In this document: positions 8,370 through 14,813 of the stretch, in pieces
Position numbering within the stretch: position 1 is the first letter of the stretch
Layout: each line of letters begins with the position of its first letter
Origin: Dickeya aquatica
Lineage (GTDB): Bacteria; Pseudomonadota; Gammaproteobacteria; Enterobacterales; Enterobacteriaceae
Direction: 5' to 3'
Length of the DNA stretch: 64,000 nucleotides
Assembly (NCBI RefSeq): GCF_900095885.1
Contig: NZ_LT615367.1
Location: 2,666,001 to 2,730,000, forward strand
Program-made: the position numbers and the translations under genes
The notes under the pieces: model-generated
Told to the model about the DNA's origin: nothing
The model's input: the letters and a program-made list of their open reading frames with translations, nothing else
The model's database searches: none

Positions 8370-8627
8370 TGCCAGGCCGGATATTTCTGCCAAGGCCCAT
8401 ATCCATCAAAGGAACTGACTGATCAACTCGTTGCGGTAAGCCTCTCCTGCAACGCACCCAATCCCTCTTTGTTATACCTCTACTCAATAGTTTTTATCGC
8501 CCACTCATCGAGCTGGTGCCCCCCTCTTTATCGCAGATTCGATGAATTTCACATATCGCTCATAGAATAATTTTCATTTAAAAACAAAATGATATTTGAA
8601 ATTTTCAGTTTATCAAAAAGCATACAC
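8370..8627. other. Intergenic stretch before left promoter
   Basis: About 260 bp with no convincing ORF. The right part (8565-8627) is strongly AT-rich and contains TTTATCAAAAAG-type sequence just upstream of the left promoter -35. I see no terminator with a T-run after the zinc-motif gene. Confidence 0.5.
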
Positions 8628-8655
8628 TTGACTAAAGTTAAGTATTCAATAAACT
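8628..8655 (+). promoter_or_regulatory. Left early promoter (pL equivalent)
   Basis: -35 TTGACT (8628-8633), 16-bp spacer, -10 TAAACT (8650-8655), identical in boxes and spacing to the cro promoter at 6926-6953. ACTAAA within the -35 side (8631-8636) matches an operator half-site, consistent with CI control. It drives the long plus-strand operon ending in int. Confidence 0.72.
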
Positions 8656-8676
8656 ACTCCATATCCCAACCGGATA

Positions 8677-8688
8677 CGCTCTTTAACA
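8677..8688 (+). promoter_or_regulatory. boxA antitermination element (nut-like)
   Basis: CGCTCTTTAACA matches the rrn/phage boxA consensus at nearly every base and lies about 20 nt after the expected transcription start of the left promoter. boxA RNA binds NusB-NusE and nucleates antitermination complexes. A 7-bp perfect stem, GTCGCAC/GTGCGAC, follows at 8699-8735 but has a 23-nt loop, unlike a classical boxB. Confidence 0.75.
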
Positions 8689-8783
8689 GTCAGGTTAAGT
8701 CGCACACACCAACGGTCTGCATGTACCGGTGCGACGGCTACGGCTAAACATGTGAGTTACCGACACAAAGGAGGATAGCAAAA

Positions 8784-8977
8784 ATGAAGTAGTAACGCAG
8801 ATAGACTGCGGCAAGTTGTGCCAATGTGACAGTAATGATGTCGCTCCGAGTCCCCAGAGGGAGCCAGCTTTGCATCTGGTGAGGGTTAATAAGAAAAGAA
8901 GCACCGGTACGCAACGTGGCGGCCAATCACGTACTGGTTATAGCAAGCGGGGAGCAGAGACGAACCGCGATGACTGA
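8784..8977 (+). pseudogene. Frame-disrupted small basic protein after boxA
   Basis: A very strong ribosome site (AAAGGAGG, 8767-8774) is followed at the correct distance by ATG AAG TAG, a two-codon ORF. In the frame shifted by one base, a clean reading frame continues for about 60 codons: VVTQIDCGKLCQCDSNDVAP, then QREPALHLVRVNKKRSTG and a basic QRGGQSRTGYSKRGAETN tail, ending at 8977 in an 8-bp overlap with the next ORF. One extra A in the GAAG of codon 2 would restore a normal gene. Position right after boxA and the basic tail are compatible with an antiterminator, but no family is recognised. Confidence 0.5.
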
Positions 8978-9116
8978 CCCAAGGGCATGGGCGCGGCCAC
9001 TGCGGAGTGTGGCTGGTTTTTTTTGGGGTGTGGTGAATGCGCAGGCTGATGCGCGGCGAATGGAAACAACCGGGCTGGTAGACCCCCTAGGGTGCAGCAA
9101 CTGGCATCTGCTATGA
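8970..9116 (+). CDS. Small phage ORF (48 aa), unrecognised
   Basis: 48 aa from ATG ACT GAC at 8970, overlapping the stop of the disrupted ORF before it. The sequence (RPLRSVAGFFWGVVNAQADA, METTGLVDPLGCSN) reads like a real short protein with a hydrophobic middle. A GCCAC/GTGGC stem followed by T8 (8996-9024) lies inside it and could act as a terminator, but the T-run also encodes the GFFWG part. Moderate confidence only. Confidence 0.45.
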   Translation: MTDPRAWARPLRSVAGFFWGVVNAQADARRMETTGLVDPLGCSNWHLL

Positions 9117-9170
9117 AAAGCGGCGCGCAGCCCTGAGTCGGATATCAGTACCGGCCACCACACCCCAAAG

Positions 9171-9206
9171 CAAACCGCACAACCCTTAAGGACTGACCAA
9201 TGACCA
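9171..9206 (+). repeat. 36-bp duplicated leader/ribosome site, copy 1
   Basis: Identical over 36 bp to 11828-11863. It carries CAAACCGCACAACCCTTAAG then GACTGACCAATGACCA, that is, a Shine-Dalgarno, a fixed spacer and the start codon ATG plus Thr codon. Shorter matches of the same element precede at least five other genes in the prophage. Confidence 0.9.
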
Positions 9207-9457
9207 AACCACGTAAAAAACGTCGCACCGCCATGACCAGGCAGTGCATGGAAAAAATCCAACGTATCGCCAAACGCAAAAGCGATCGTGTGGGCAAGGC
9301 TATTCTACTCGCCGAGTGCTGCAAAAAGATGCAGGTTTGCCCTGCGCCGAAGAAAGCGCTCGAAAGCAGTGAAAATCCTGAACGACATACCGGCTACACG
9401 GCCATTGGTCGCCAGAAAATGCGCGGATGTAGCACCATCCCTCACGGGGTTTACTAA
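9200..9457 (+). CDS. Small arginine/lysine-rich phage protein
   Basis: 85 aa beginning MTKPRKKRRTAMTRQC. The first 35 residues are strongly basic and predicted helical (KKRRTAMTRQCMEKIQRIAK), resembling an arginine-rich RNA-binding region such as that of phage N antiterminators, though no sequence match to N is claimed. The rest is polar with scattered cysteines. It starts at the duplicated initiation element and is followed at once by two intrinsic terminators. Function unknown; antitermination is an inference from position and charge. Confidence 0.6.
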   Translation: MTKPRKKRRTAMTRQCMEKIQRIAKRKSDRVGKAILLAECCKKMQVCPAPKKALESSENPERHTGYTAIGRQKMRGCSTIPHGVY

Positions 9458-9469
9458 ATACCTAAATCA

Positions 9470-9494
9470 AGCTCACTTCGGTGGGCTTTTTTTT
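9470..9494 (+). terminator. Intrinsic terminator
   Basis: AGCTCAC-TTCG-GTGGGCT stem with a UUCG-type loop followed by T8. Lies 13 bp after the stop of the basic small protein. Confidence 0.85.
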
Positions 9495-9536
9495 CGCCTG
9501 AAAAGCGAGTTTTACGCCTCACCAGGGCAACACACC

Positions 9537-9559
9537 GGCCACCTTCGGGTGGCCTTTTT
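9537..9559 (+). terminator. Intrinsic terminator, second of a tandem pair
   Basis: GGCCACC-TTCG-GGTGGCC perfect 7-bp stem followed by T5, 42 bp after the first terminator and just before the LRR gene. Genes downstream would be silent without antitermination or a separate promoter. Confidence 0.85.
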
Positions 9560-9585
9560 ATTGCTTGAAAAAAGGTAAAATTTCA

Positions 9586-10596
9586 ATGACTGACTTCGTT
9601 TCTCTTCTAAAAAGACGCGGTATTAAACACATCGTTAATGCTAACGGTTCTGTAACTATCCCTTATCACCTTGATTTAGAGGGGTGTCGAGAGATTACCG
9701 CGCTGCCCGATAACCTTACCGTCGGCAGCTGGCTGGACTTGAGCGGCACGCAGATTACCGCGCTGCCCGATAGCCTTACCGTCGGCAGCGGGCTGGACTT
9801 GAGCGGCACGCAGATTACCGCGCTGCCCGATAACCTTACCGTCGGCAGCTGGCTGGACTTGAGCGGCACGCAGATTACCGCACTGCCCGATAACCTTACC
9901 GTCGGCGGCGGGCTGGACTTGAGCGGCACGCAGATTACCGCACTGCCCGATAACCTTACCGTCGGCGGCGGGCTGGACTTGAGCGGCACGCAGATTACCG
10001 CGCTGCCCGATAACCTTACCGTCGGCAGCGGGCTGGACTTGAGCGGCACGCAGATTACCGCGCTGCCCGATAACCTTACCGTCGGCAGCTGGCTGGACTT
10101 GAGCGGCACGCAGATTACCGCGCTGCCCGATAACCTTACCGTCGGCAGCTGGCTGGACTTGAGCGGCACGCAGATTACCGCGCTGCCCGATAACCTTACC
10201 GTCGGCAGCTGGCTGCGCTTGAGCGGCACGCAGATTACCGCGCTGCCCGATAGCCTTACCGTCGGCGGCGGGCTGGACTTGAGCGGCACGCAGATTACCG
10301 CGCTGCCCGATAACCTTACCTGCGAATCTCTCTATCTGGATGTTGAGCACATCCAGAATATCTCCTGGCGCAAAAACTGCGGCTACAGCAATCGCACGAT
10401 CTTCGCGGTCTGGACGCAGGGCAACTTCAACATTGCCGCAGGCTGCTTTTTCGGCCCGCTCGATGTGTTTGAGAACCGTGTCACCGAGAAGTACGGCAGC
10501 GGTAGTGCAGGCGCAGCTTATAAGCGCGCAGCGCAGGAATGTATCGCGGAGTTAACGGAAAAACTGAACAAATCGGGAGCGGACAATGGCCTGTAA
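9586..10596 (+). CDS. Phage leucine-rich-repeat protein
   Basis: 336 aa from ATG at 9586 (AAGGT 11 bp upstream; an earlier in-frame ATG at 9565 sits in the terminator tail). Residues 46-245 are ten 20-residue units with consensus VGSWLDLSGTQITALPDNLT, plus a partial unit before them. Each unit has the leucine/isoleucine spacing of a leucine-rich repeat, giving a short curved solenoid for binding a partner. The C-terminal 90 residues form a separate domain (SNRTIFAVWTQGNFNIAAGC, FFGPLDVFENRV). Related repeat proteins are known from other enteric prophages, function unknown. The next gene overlaps its end by 11 bp. Confidence 0.8.
   Translation: MTDFVSLLKRRGIKHIVNANGSVTIPYHLDLEGCREITALPDNLTVGSWLDLSGTQITALPDSLTVGSGLDLSGTQITALPDNLTVGSWLDLSGTQITALPDNLTVGGGLDLSGTQITALPDNLTVGGGLDLSGTQITALPDNLTVGSGLDLSGTQITALPDNLTVGSWLDLSGTQITALPDNLTVGSWLDLSGTQITALPDNLTVGSWLRLSGTQITALPDSLTVGGGLDLSGTQITALPDNLTCESLYLDVEHIQNISWRKNCGYSNRTIFAVWTQGNFNIAAGCFFGPLDVFENRVTEKYGSGSAGAAYKRAAQECIAELTEKLNKSGADNGL
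9721..10320 (+). repeat. Ten tandem 60-bp repeats within the LRR gene
   Basis: Ten consecutive units of exactly 60 bp, each starting GTCGGC and ending GATAACCTTACC or GATAGCCTTACC, differ at only a handful of positions (AGC/GGC, T/G, GCG/GCA, AAC/AGC and one GAC-to-CGC). A partial eleventh unit (9691-9720) precedes them. Near-identity at synonymous positions points to recent expansion or homogenisation. Confidence 0.97.
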
Positions 10597-10870
10597 GTGT
10601 TTTCAAGAAACCAAGAAGGCAATGGATAAAAGATTGCGCGATGCAGCAGCAAGCGATTGTGCCGAAGTGGATGAATCTGACTTCGATAACAGGGTAATCA
10701 TCCTCGAAAAAGGTGATTACTGTGGCGTCATGCTTTCTTACCGCTTCCGCTACCGCAAGCGTAAGAAAAATGGCGATCTCGAACAACGTTGCACGAATGG
10801 TGACACAAAAATCGCCATCAATTTTTGCCCATTCTGCGGCACCAAATTCAAGGGTAAAGCAGATGGGTGA
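10586..10870 (+). CDS. Small phage protein with cysteine pairs
   Basis: 94 aa. An N-terminal CKC and a C-terminal CPFCG motif could bind one zinc ion; a basic RFRYRKRKK stretch lies in the middle. It overlaps the LRR gene end by 11 bp and the following gene by 8 bp, a typical phage arrangement. No family recognised beyond a general resemblance to short prophage zinc-ribbon proteins. Confidence 0.65.
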   Translation: MACKCFQETKKAMDKRLRDAAASDCAEVDESDFDNRVIILEKGDYCGVMLSYRFRYRKRKKNGDLEQRCTNGDTKIAINFCPFCGTKFKGKADG

Positions 10871-11147
10871 TGTTGGTGACTACTTCAGGGATATCAAGCC
10901 ATTTCTAAAAGAAAACCGCCGTAAAGCCCGTGATGGCGCACATAAACGCATTAAAGCGTTTTTTATCCGAAACGGCATAGAGCTGGAGGAAGGGAATAAC
11001 ACGCTGATATTCCGCACACCGCAAGGAACAGTTGCGTATTACCCACCCAGCCAGAGAATGCAACACAAAAACGAATGGAAAACATGCAGCCCGACCTACT
11101 GCATGAACTATGTACGCAAACTAAGAGGACTCACTAATGACCATTAA
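10863..11147 (+). CDS. Small phage protein, unrecognised (94 aa)
   Basis: 94 aa from ATG at 10863, overlapping the preceding stop by 8 bp. Starts MGDVGDYFRDIKPFLKENRR, a helical basic segment, followed by a compact region (TLIFRTPQGTVAYYPPSQ) that could be a small beta fold. The stop overlaps the next gene start. Function unknown. Confidence 0.65.
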   Translation: MGDVGDYFRDIKPFLKENRRKARDGAHKRIKAFFIRNGIELEEGNNTLIFRTPQGTVAYYPPSQRMQHKNEWKTCSPTYCMNYVRKLRGLTNDH

Positions 11148-11391
11148 CATGACCCCCGTTAAATCATCCCAGATCCACAGCATCGGCCACGACCCAGCCA
11201 CCAGCACTCTGGCCATTCGTTTCAATGGGCGCAATAACGTGCCGGGCAGCCTGTACCACTACAGCAATGTGAGTGCCGACGATTTCGCCGCATTCAAAGA
11301 TGCGGATTCTGTCGGCTCCCACTTCTACAAGAACATCAAGCCCCACACTGATCGCTTCCCCTATCAGCGCATCAACGAAGACAAGAAATAA
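11137..11391 (+). CDS. KTSC-domain protein
   Basis: 84 aa. Pattern SSQIHSIGHDPATSTLAIRF, then GSLYHYSNVSADDFAAF and a final GSHFYKNIK matches the KTSC domain, a short fold named from lysyl-tRNA synthetase C-termini and common in phages. It probably binds nucleic acid or another small ligand; its role is unknown. Begins with ATGACCATT overlapping the previous stop. Confidence 0.82.
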   Translation: MTINMTPVKSSQIHSIGHDPATSTLAIRFNGRNNVPGSLYHYSNVSADDFAAFKDADSVGSHFYKNIKPHTDRFPYQRINEDKK

Positions 11392-11456
11392 GCAGCTTTT
11401 CCCCCTGCGTCCGCTCCGGCGGGCGCATGAGTGAGGCCACTTACAAGGAGGCACTG

Positions 11457-11777
11457 ATGAACGATTACAACCATCAACGCATGATTGAAGAAATATTGGA
11501 GGAATACGAGAGCAGGCTGGAGCAAAGCCCGGAAGAACAGCAAATCCTGACCGAACGCATCACCAATATGCACCGCAACGCACGGCTTATCGGTGATATG
11601 AAGGTATTACTGAAAAATCGCTGCCACATCGCTGGCACCGATGACCGTCCCATTGGTGCGATGGTCGAATTACCTCAGACAGAAAACTATCTGCTCGATG
11701 TGCAGGAAGAGATATTCCGTCGCGTCACCATGATCGAGCGAGCAATGGAGTTATCCGGGCTGAGTATTGTCGCCTGA
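11457..11777 (+). CDS. Small acidic helical phage protein
   Basis: 106 aa. The start at 11457 is chosen because AAGGAGG lies 6 bp upstream; an earlier ATG at 11427 lacks such a site. Residues 1-50 are acidic and helical (MIEEILEEYESRLEQSPEEQ). No domain recognised. A GC-rich stem at about 11785-11810 follows, without a T-run. Confidence 0.65.
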   Translation: MNDYNHQRMIEEILEEYESRLEQSPEEQQILTERITNMHRNARLIGDMKVLLKNRCHIAGTDDRPIGAMVELPQTENYLLDVQEEIFRRVTMIERAMELSGLSIVA

Positions 11778-11827
11778 AAAGAGAAAAGCCCCAGCTGACG
11801 CCGGGGCTATCCCGGTTGTGCAGCGAC

Positions 11828-11863
11828 CAAACCGCACAACCCTTAAGGACTGACCAATGACCA
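11828..11863 (+). repeat. 36-bp duplicated leader/ribosome site, copy 2
   Basis: Identical to 9171-9206. Here the element opens only an 8-codon ORF (MTTRVISS, 11857-11883), after which a second ribosome site and another ATG ACC ACC start (11916) follow. Both begin MTTR, so the short ORF looks like a leader or the stub of a lost gene. Confidence 0.9.
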
Positions 11864-11915
11864 CAAGGGTCATCAGCAGTTGATCGGAGACCAATCCGAT
11901 CGCAAGGAGAATACC

Positions 11916-12062
11916 ATGACCACCCGCTACGTTAAACACATCCAATACCGGCACGGTATCGGTAGCCACAATATTCACCACCACCCGCAGCAGAAGAACG
12001 GTGTGATGTTCCCTTTGATCATCGTACTCGCCGCGTTTTCCGCCCTGTCATTGATTCTGTAA
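11916..12062 (+). CDS. Small single-pass membrane protein (48 aa)
   Basis: 48 aa. Start at 11916 follows AAGGAG at 11903-11908. Histidine-rich N-terminus (HGIGSHNIHHHPQQ), then a C-terminal transmembrane segment (VMFPLIIVLAAFSALSLIL). Ends 13 bp before the annealing-protein gene. Small membrane proteins of this sort are common in the left operon of lambdoid phages; role unknown. Confidence 0.55.
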   Translation: MTTRYVKHIQYRHGIGSHNIHHHPQQKNGVMFPLIIVLAAFSALSLIL

Positions 12063-12075
12063 TTAAGGACTGACC

Positions 12076-13134
12076 ATGACTTTCACTGATTCTCAAGCAC
12101 TGACTGTACGTCAGGATTTTGGCGGCGTCAGCAATACCCTGGCAGCGCCAGAAACATCTGCCACTGCGGTGGCAGCACAAGCGAAGGCGATGGTTGAAGC
12201 CCGCTACATCATGGCACTTCGCCGCCCACGCCAGTGGGATCAAGTACGCCAAGACCTGTTGAAGGAATGCCGACGCCCCAGCTTTGCCAACAACAAAAGC
12301 GCGTATTACCGTAAACCCATCGGCAACGGCGTTGAAGGTTTGGGCATCCGATTCGTTGAGGTAGCACTGCGCTGCATGACGAACGTATTGGTAGAAACCA
12401 GTATGATTTTTGAGGATGACCACAAAGAGATACACCGCGTCTCTGTGACCGACCTGGAATCCAATCTGACCTATCCATTGGATGTGCGCGTAACCAAAAC
12501 AGTTGAACGGTCAAAGCCCTGCGATGACGGCAGTTACATTAGCGTGCGTAAGAATAGCTACAATAAAAACGTCTACACCGTTCCCGCCACCGATGACGAC
12601 CTGCTGAACAAGCGATCGGCGCAAATCTCAAAAGCCATTCGCACCCTAGGGCTGCGAATCATCCCTGGCGATCTGCAAGATGAAGCAGAGTCCATCATCA
12701 AGGCTATCCGATTAGATGAAGCGGCACGCGACCCCGACACCGAGCGCAAGCGTATCGCCGATGCCTTCGCAGAAATCGGCGTTAAAGCGTCAGAGCTGAC
12801 TGAATTTTTAGGCCACAGCATTGATACTTGCTCGCCCTCAGAGTTGGTTAACCTGCGTGGTATCTATGGCGCAATTCGTGACGGTGAAGCCTCATGGAAA
12901 AGCGTCATGGAAAATAAAGCTGAACAGGCTCATTCAACCACCTCTTCCGCGAACGCCCTTCCCATATGCAGTGATGCCGCTTTCGAGAAGAAAAAAGCGG
13001 GATGGCGCAAGGCCATTGACGGTGGCAAAGCGGCCGATGACCTGATCGCCATGATTCAGACAAAAGAGCAACTCACCGACGCGCAGCGCATGGAGATTGC
13101 CTCTTGGGTAAACAATGGGAGCGATCGGCAATGA
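12076..13134 (+). CDS. Predicted phage single-strand annealing protein
   Basis: 352 aa. Core RPSFANNKSAYYRKPIGNG, VEGLGIRFVEVALRCMTN, VSVTDLESNLTYPLDVRVTK and KRSAQISKAIRTLGLRIIPG belongs to a phage family that accompanies exonucleases; the arrangement recalls RecT/Bet-type annealing proteins. Residues 230-352 form a separate helical part. It overlaps by 4 bp the YqaJ exonuclease gene, the classical two-component recombinase layout. The annealing function is inferred from this pairing, not from a diagnostic motif. Confidence 0.65.
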   Translation: MTFTDSQALTVRQDFGGVSNTLAAPETSATAVAAQAKAMVEARYIMALRRPRQWDQVRQDLLKECRRPSFANNKSAYYRKPIGNGVEGLGIRFVEVALRCMTNVLVETSMIFEDDHKEIHRVSVTDLESNLTYPLDVRVTKTVERSKPCDDGSYISVRKNSYNKNVYTVPATDDDLLNKRSAQISKAIRTLGLRIIPGDLQDEAESIIKAIRLDEAARDPDTERKRIADAFAEIGVKASELTEFLGHSIDTCSPSELVNLRGIYGAIRDGEASWKSVMENKAEQAHSTTSSANALPICSDAAFEKKKAGWRKAIDGGKAADDLIAMIQTKEQLTDAQRMEIASWVNNGSDRQ

Positions 13135-14564
13135 AAATTCACCACCTTGTCCAGGGCACTGATGAGTGGGCGGCCTTCCGCCTAACTCACCACGGCGCCA
13201 GCGAAGCAGCCGCCATGCTGGGGCTGTCAAAAAAAGTCGCACGATCTGAGTTGCTGCGCATTAAACACACCGGGACGCCTAAAGCATTCACCGACTGGGT
13301 AAAGAAAAATATTCTTGATTACGGGCATGAGGTTGAGGCACTTGCCCGCCCGCTGGTTGAGAAAATCATTGGTGATGACCTCTATCCTGTCACCTGCTCT
13401 GACGAAGATGGAGGCGGGAAATTATCGGCATCGTGCGACGGCCTGACATTGCTTGAAGACACTGCGTTTGAGCACAAGCAGTGGAATACCGATTTGGCTG
13501 CTTCTGTGTCTAACAATGTGCTCCCCGACGACCACATGCCGCAGTGCCAGCAAATCATGCTGGTTACGGGCGCACAGCGCGTCATTTTTACGGTATCTGA
13601 TGGCACACCCGAGCGCCTGGTCTGGATGGAAGTGCTGCCTGATGCTAATTGGTTCGAGCGCATTCGGGCTGGCTGGGCTCAGTTCGATCGCGATCTGGCT
13701 GAATACACGTTACCCACCCCGGCTCCGACTGTTGTGGCCGAGGCGGTGCAAGATCTGCCTGCGGTGACGGTACAAGTTAACGGCCAGATTGAGGTGCGCG
13801 AAAACTTCACGATTTTCGAAGTGGCTCTGCGCGATTTCATCGAAAACAAATTGATCAGAGAGCCACAGACCGATCAGGACTTTGCCGATCTTGATTTGCA
13901 AATCAAGGCTATGAAAAAGGCAGAGGAAACACTGAATGCAGCAGAATCTATGATGCTCGCGCAAATTCAGCGTGTTGATGAGGCAAAACGCCAGAAAGAT
14001 ATGCTGTCCAGGCTGGTGCGCGACAATCGGCTTATGGCCGAGAAACTGCTGGCCAGTGAGAAAGAACGCCGGCGCACGGAGAAAGTCGTCGCGGCACGTC
14101 AGGCATTTGCCGATCACGTCACTGAACTACAGCGCGAAATTAGCGGTGTCCGCCTTGATATCGTTGTGCCGGATTTTGCAGGTGCGATAAAGGGACTGAA
14201 AACCATGACCAGCATTCAGGACAAGCTAGACACCGCACTGGCGAATGGCAAAATCGCGGCTGACCAACAGGCCGCCGACCTGCGCACGAAGCTGGCATGG
14301 CTGGATACCAACGCCGCCGACTATCGCGCGCTACTGGCTGACCTGCAACAACTGGTTGCCAAGCCATTTGATGACTTCAAATTGGCGGTAACGGCGCGCA
14401 TTGATGCACACAAAAAAGCGGAAGAAGCCCGACTGGAAGCGGAACGTGAGCGCATCCGCCGAGAGGAAGCGGCGCGACTGGAAGCAGAACAACGCCAGCA
14501 GAAAGAGCCCCCAGCGAAACGGAAAGCACGACAATCATGGCGCCGTCGGCACCGTGTCGCATAG
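13131..14564 (+). CDS. YqaJ-type phage recombination exonuclease with coiled-coil tail
   Basis: 477 aa. Residues 1-200 are a lambda-exonuclease-type domain: GTDEWAAFRLTHHGASEAAA, LDYGHEVEALARPLVE, then LSASCDGL and FEHKQWN giving the D and E-x-K metal-binding triad. It should resect one strand of double-stranded DNA 5' to 3' for the annealing partner. Residues 260-465 are a long helical, probably coiled-coil extension rich in Glu, Lys and Arg. The last 19 residues are unusually Arg-rich after a C5 tract (14508-14512); one C fewer gives a more ordinary tail ending at 14589, so the C-terminus may be misread. Start overlaps the preceding stop as ATGA. Confidence 0.8.
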   Translation: MKIHHLVQGTDEWAAFRLTHHGASEAAAMLGLSKKVARSELLRIKHTGTPKAFTDWVKKNILDYGHEVEALARPLVEKIIGDDLYPVTCSDEDGGGKLSASCDGLTLLEDTAFEHKQWNTDLAASVSNNVLPDDHMPQCQQIMLVTGAQRVIFTVSDGTPERLVWMEVLPDANWFERIRAGWAQFDRDLAEYTLPTPAPTVVAEAVQDLPAVTVQVNGQIEVRENFTIFEVALRDFIENKLIREPQTDQDFADLDLQIKAMKKAEETLNAAESMMLAQIQRVDEAKRQKDMLSRLVRDNRLMAEKLLASEKERRRTEKVVAARQAFADHVTELQREISGVRLDIVVPDFAGAIKGLKTMTSIQDKLDTALANGKIAADQQAADLRTKLAWLDTNAADYRALLADLQQLVAKPFDDFKLAVTARIDAHKKAEEARLEAERERIRREEAARLEAEQRQQKEPPAKRKARQSWRRRHRVA

Positions 14565-14566
14565 CA

Positions 14567-14794
14567 ATGAGCAGCAGCAAGCAGATTGAGCCGGATGAAA
14601 CACCTGCGTTGCGTCTGGGGCAAATCAACGACCGTCTGGCACCAGTCTCTCTGACTGTTGATGGTCTGGCGCGTCTTGGCATCATGCATGCCGCTACGGA
14701 CAAATCCGCAAAACTGTATCACGAGCGCGATTTTTCACGCATCTGCACTGCATTGCTGCAACACATCCAGTCAGTTCAGGCTAACGCCAACTAA
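14567..14794 (+). CDS. Small conserved phage protein (75 aa)
   Basis: 75 aa from ATG at 14567. Central segment LRLGQINDRLAPVSLTVDGL and ATDKSAKLYHERDFSRIC are of a kind I recall in several enteric prophages beside recombination genes. Function unknown. An upstream in-frame ATG at 14537 lies inside the exonuclease gene and is less likely. Confidence 0.65.
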   Translation: MSSSKQIEPDETPALRLGQINDRLAPVSLTVDGLARLGIMHAATDKSAKLYHERDFSRICTALLQHIQSVQANAN

Positions 14795-14813
14795 TCACAT
14801 CAGGAAATTATTT

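Noticed and set aside
8995..9024. GCCAC/GTGGC stem with T8 as a firm terminator
   Set aside because: The stem is only five clear pairs with a large loop and lies inside a plausible ORF; noted there but not listed as a separate terminator.
9721..10320. Direct repeats as a CRISPR array
   Set aside because: No spacers: the units are contiguous, 60 bp, in frame and coding.
9666..10350. Long minus-strand reading frames through the LRR repeats
   Set aside because: The 60-bp unit is a multiple of three, so any frame open in one unit is open in all. No ribosome site and no natural protein character.
11785..11810. AGCCCC/GGGGCT stem as terminator
   Set aside because: No T-run follows on either strand within a suitable distance.
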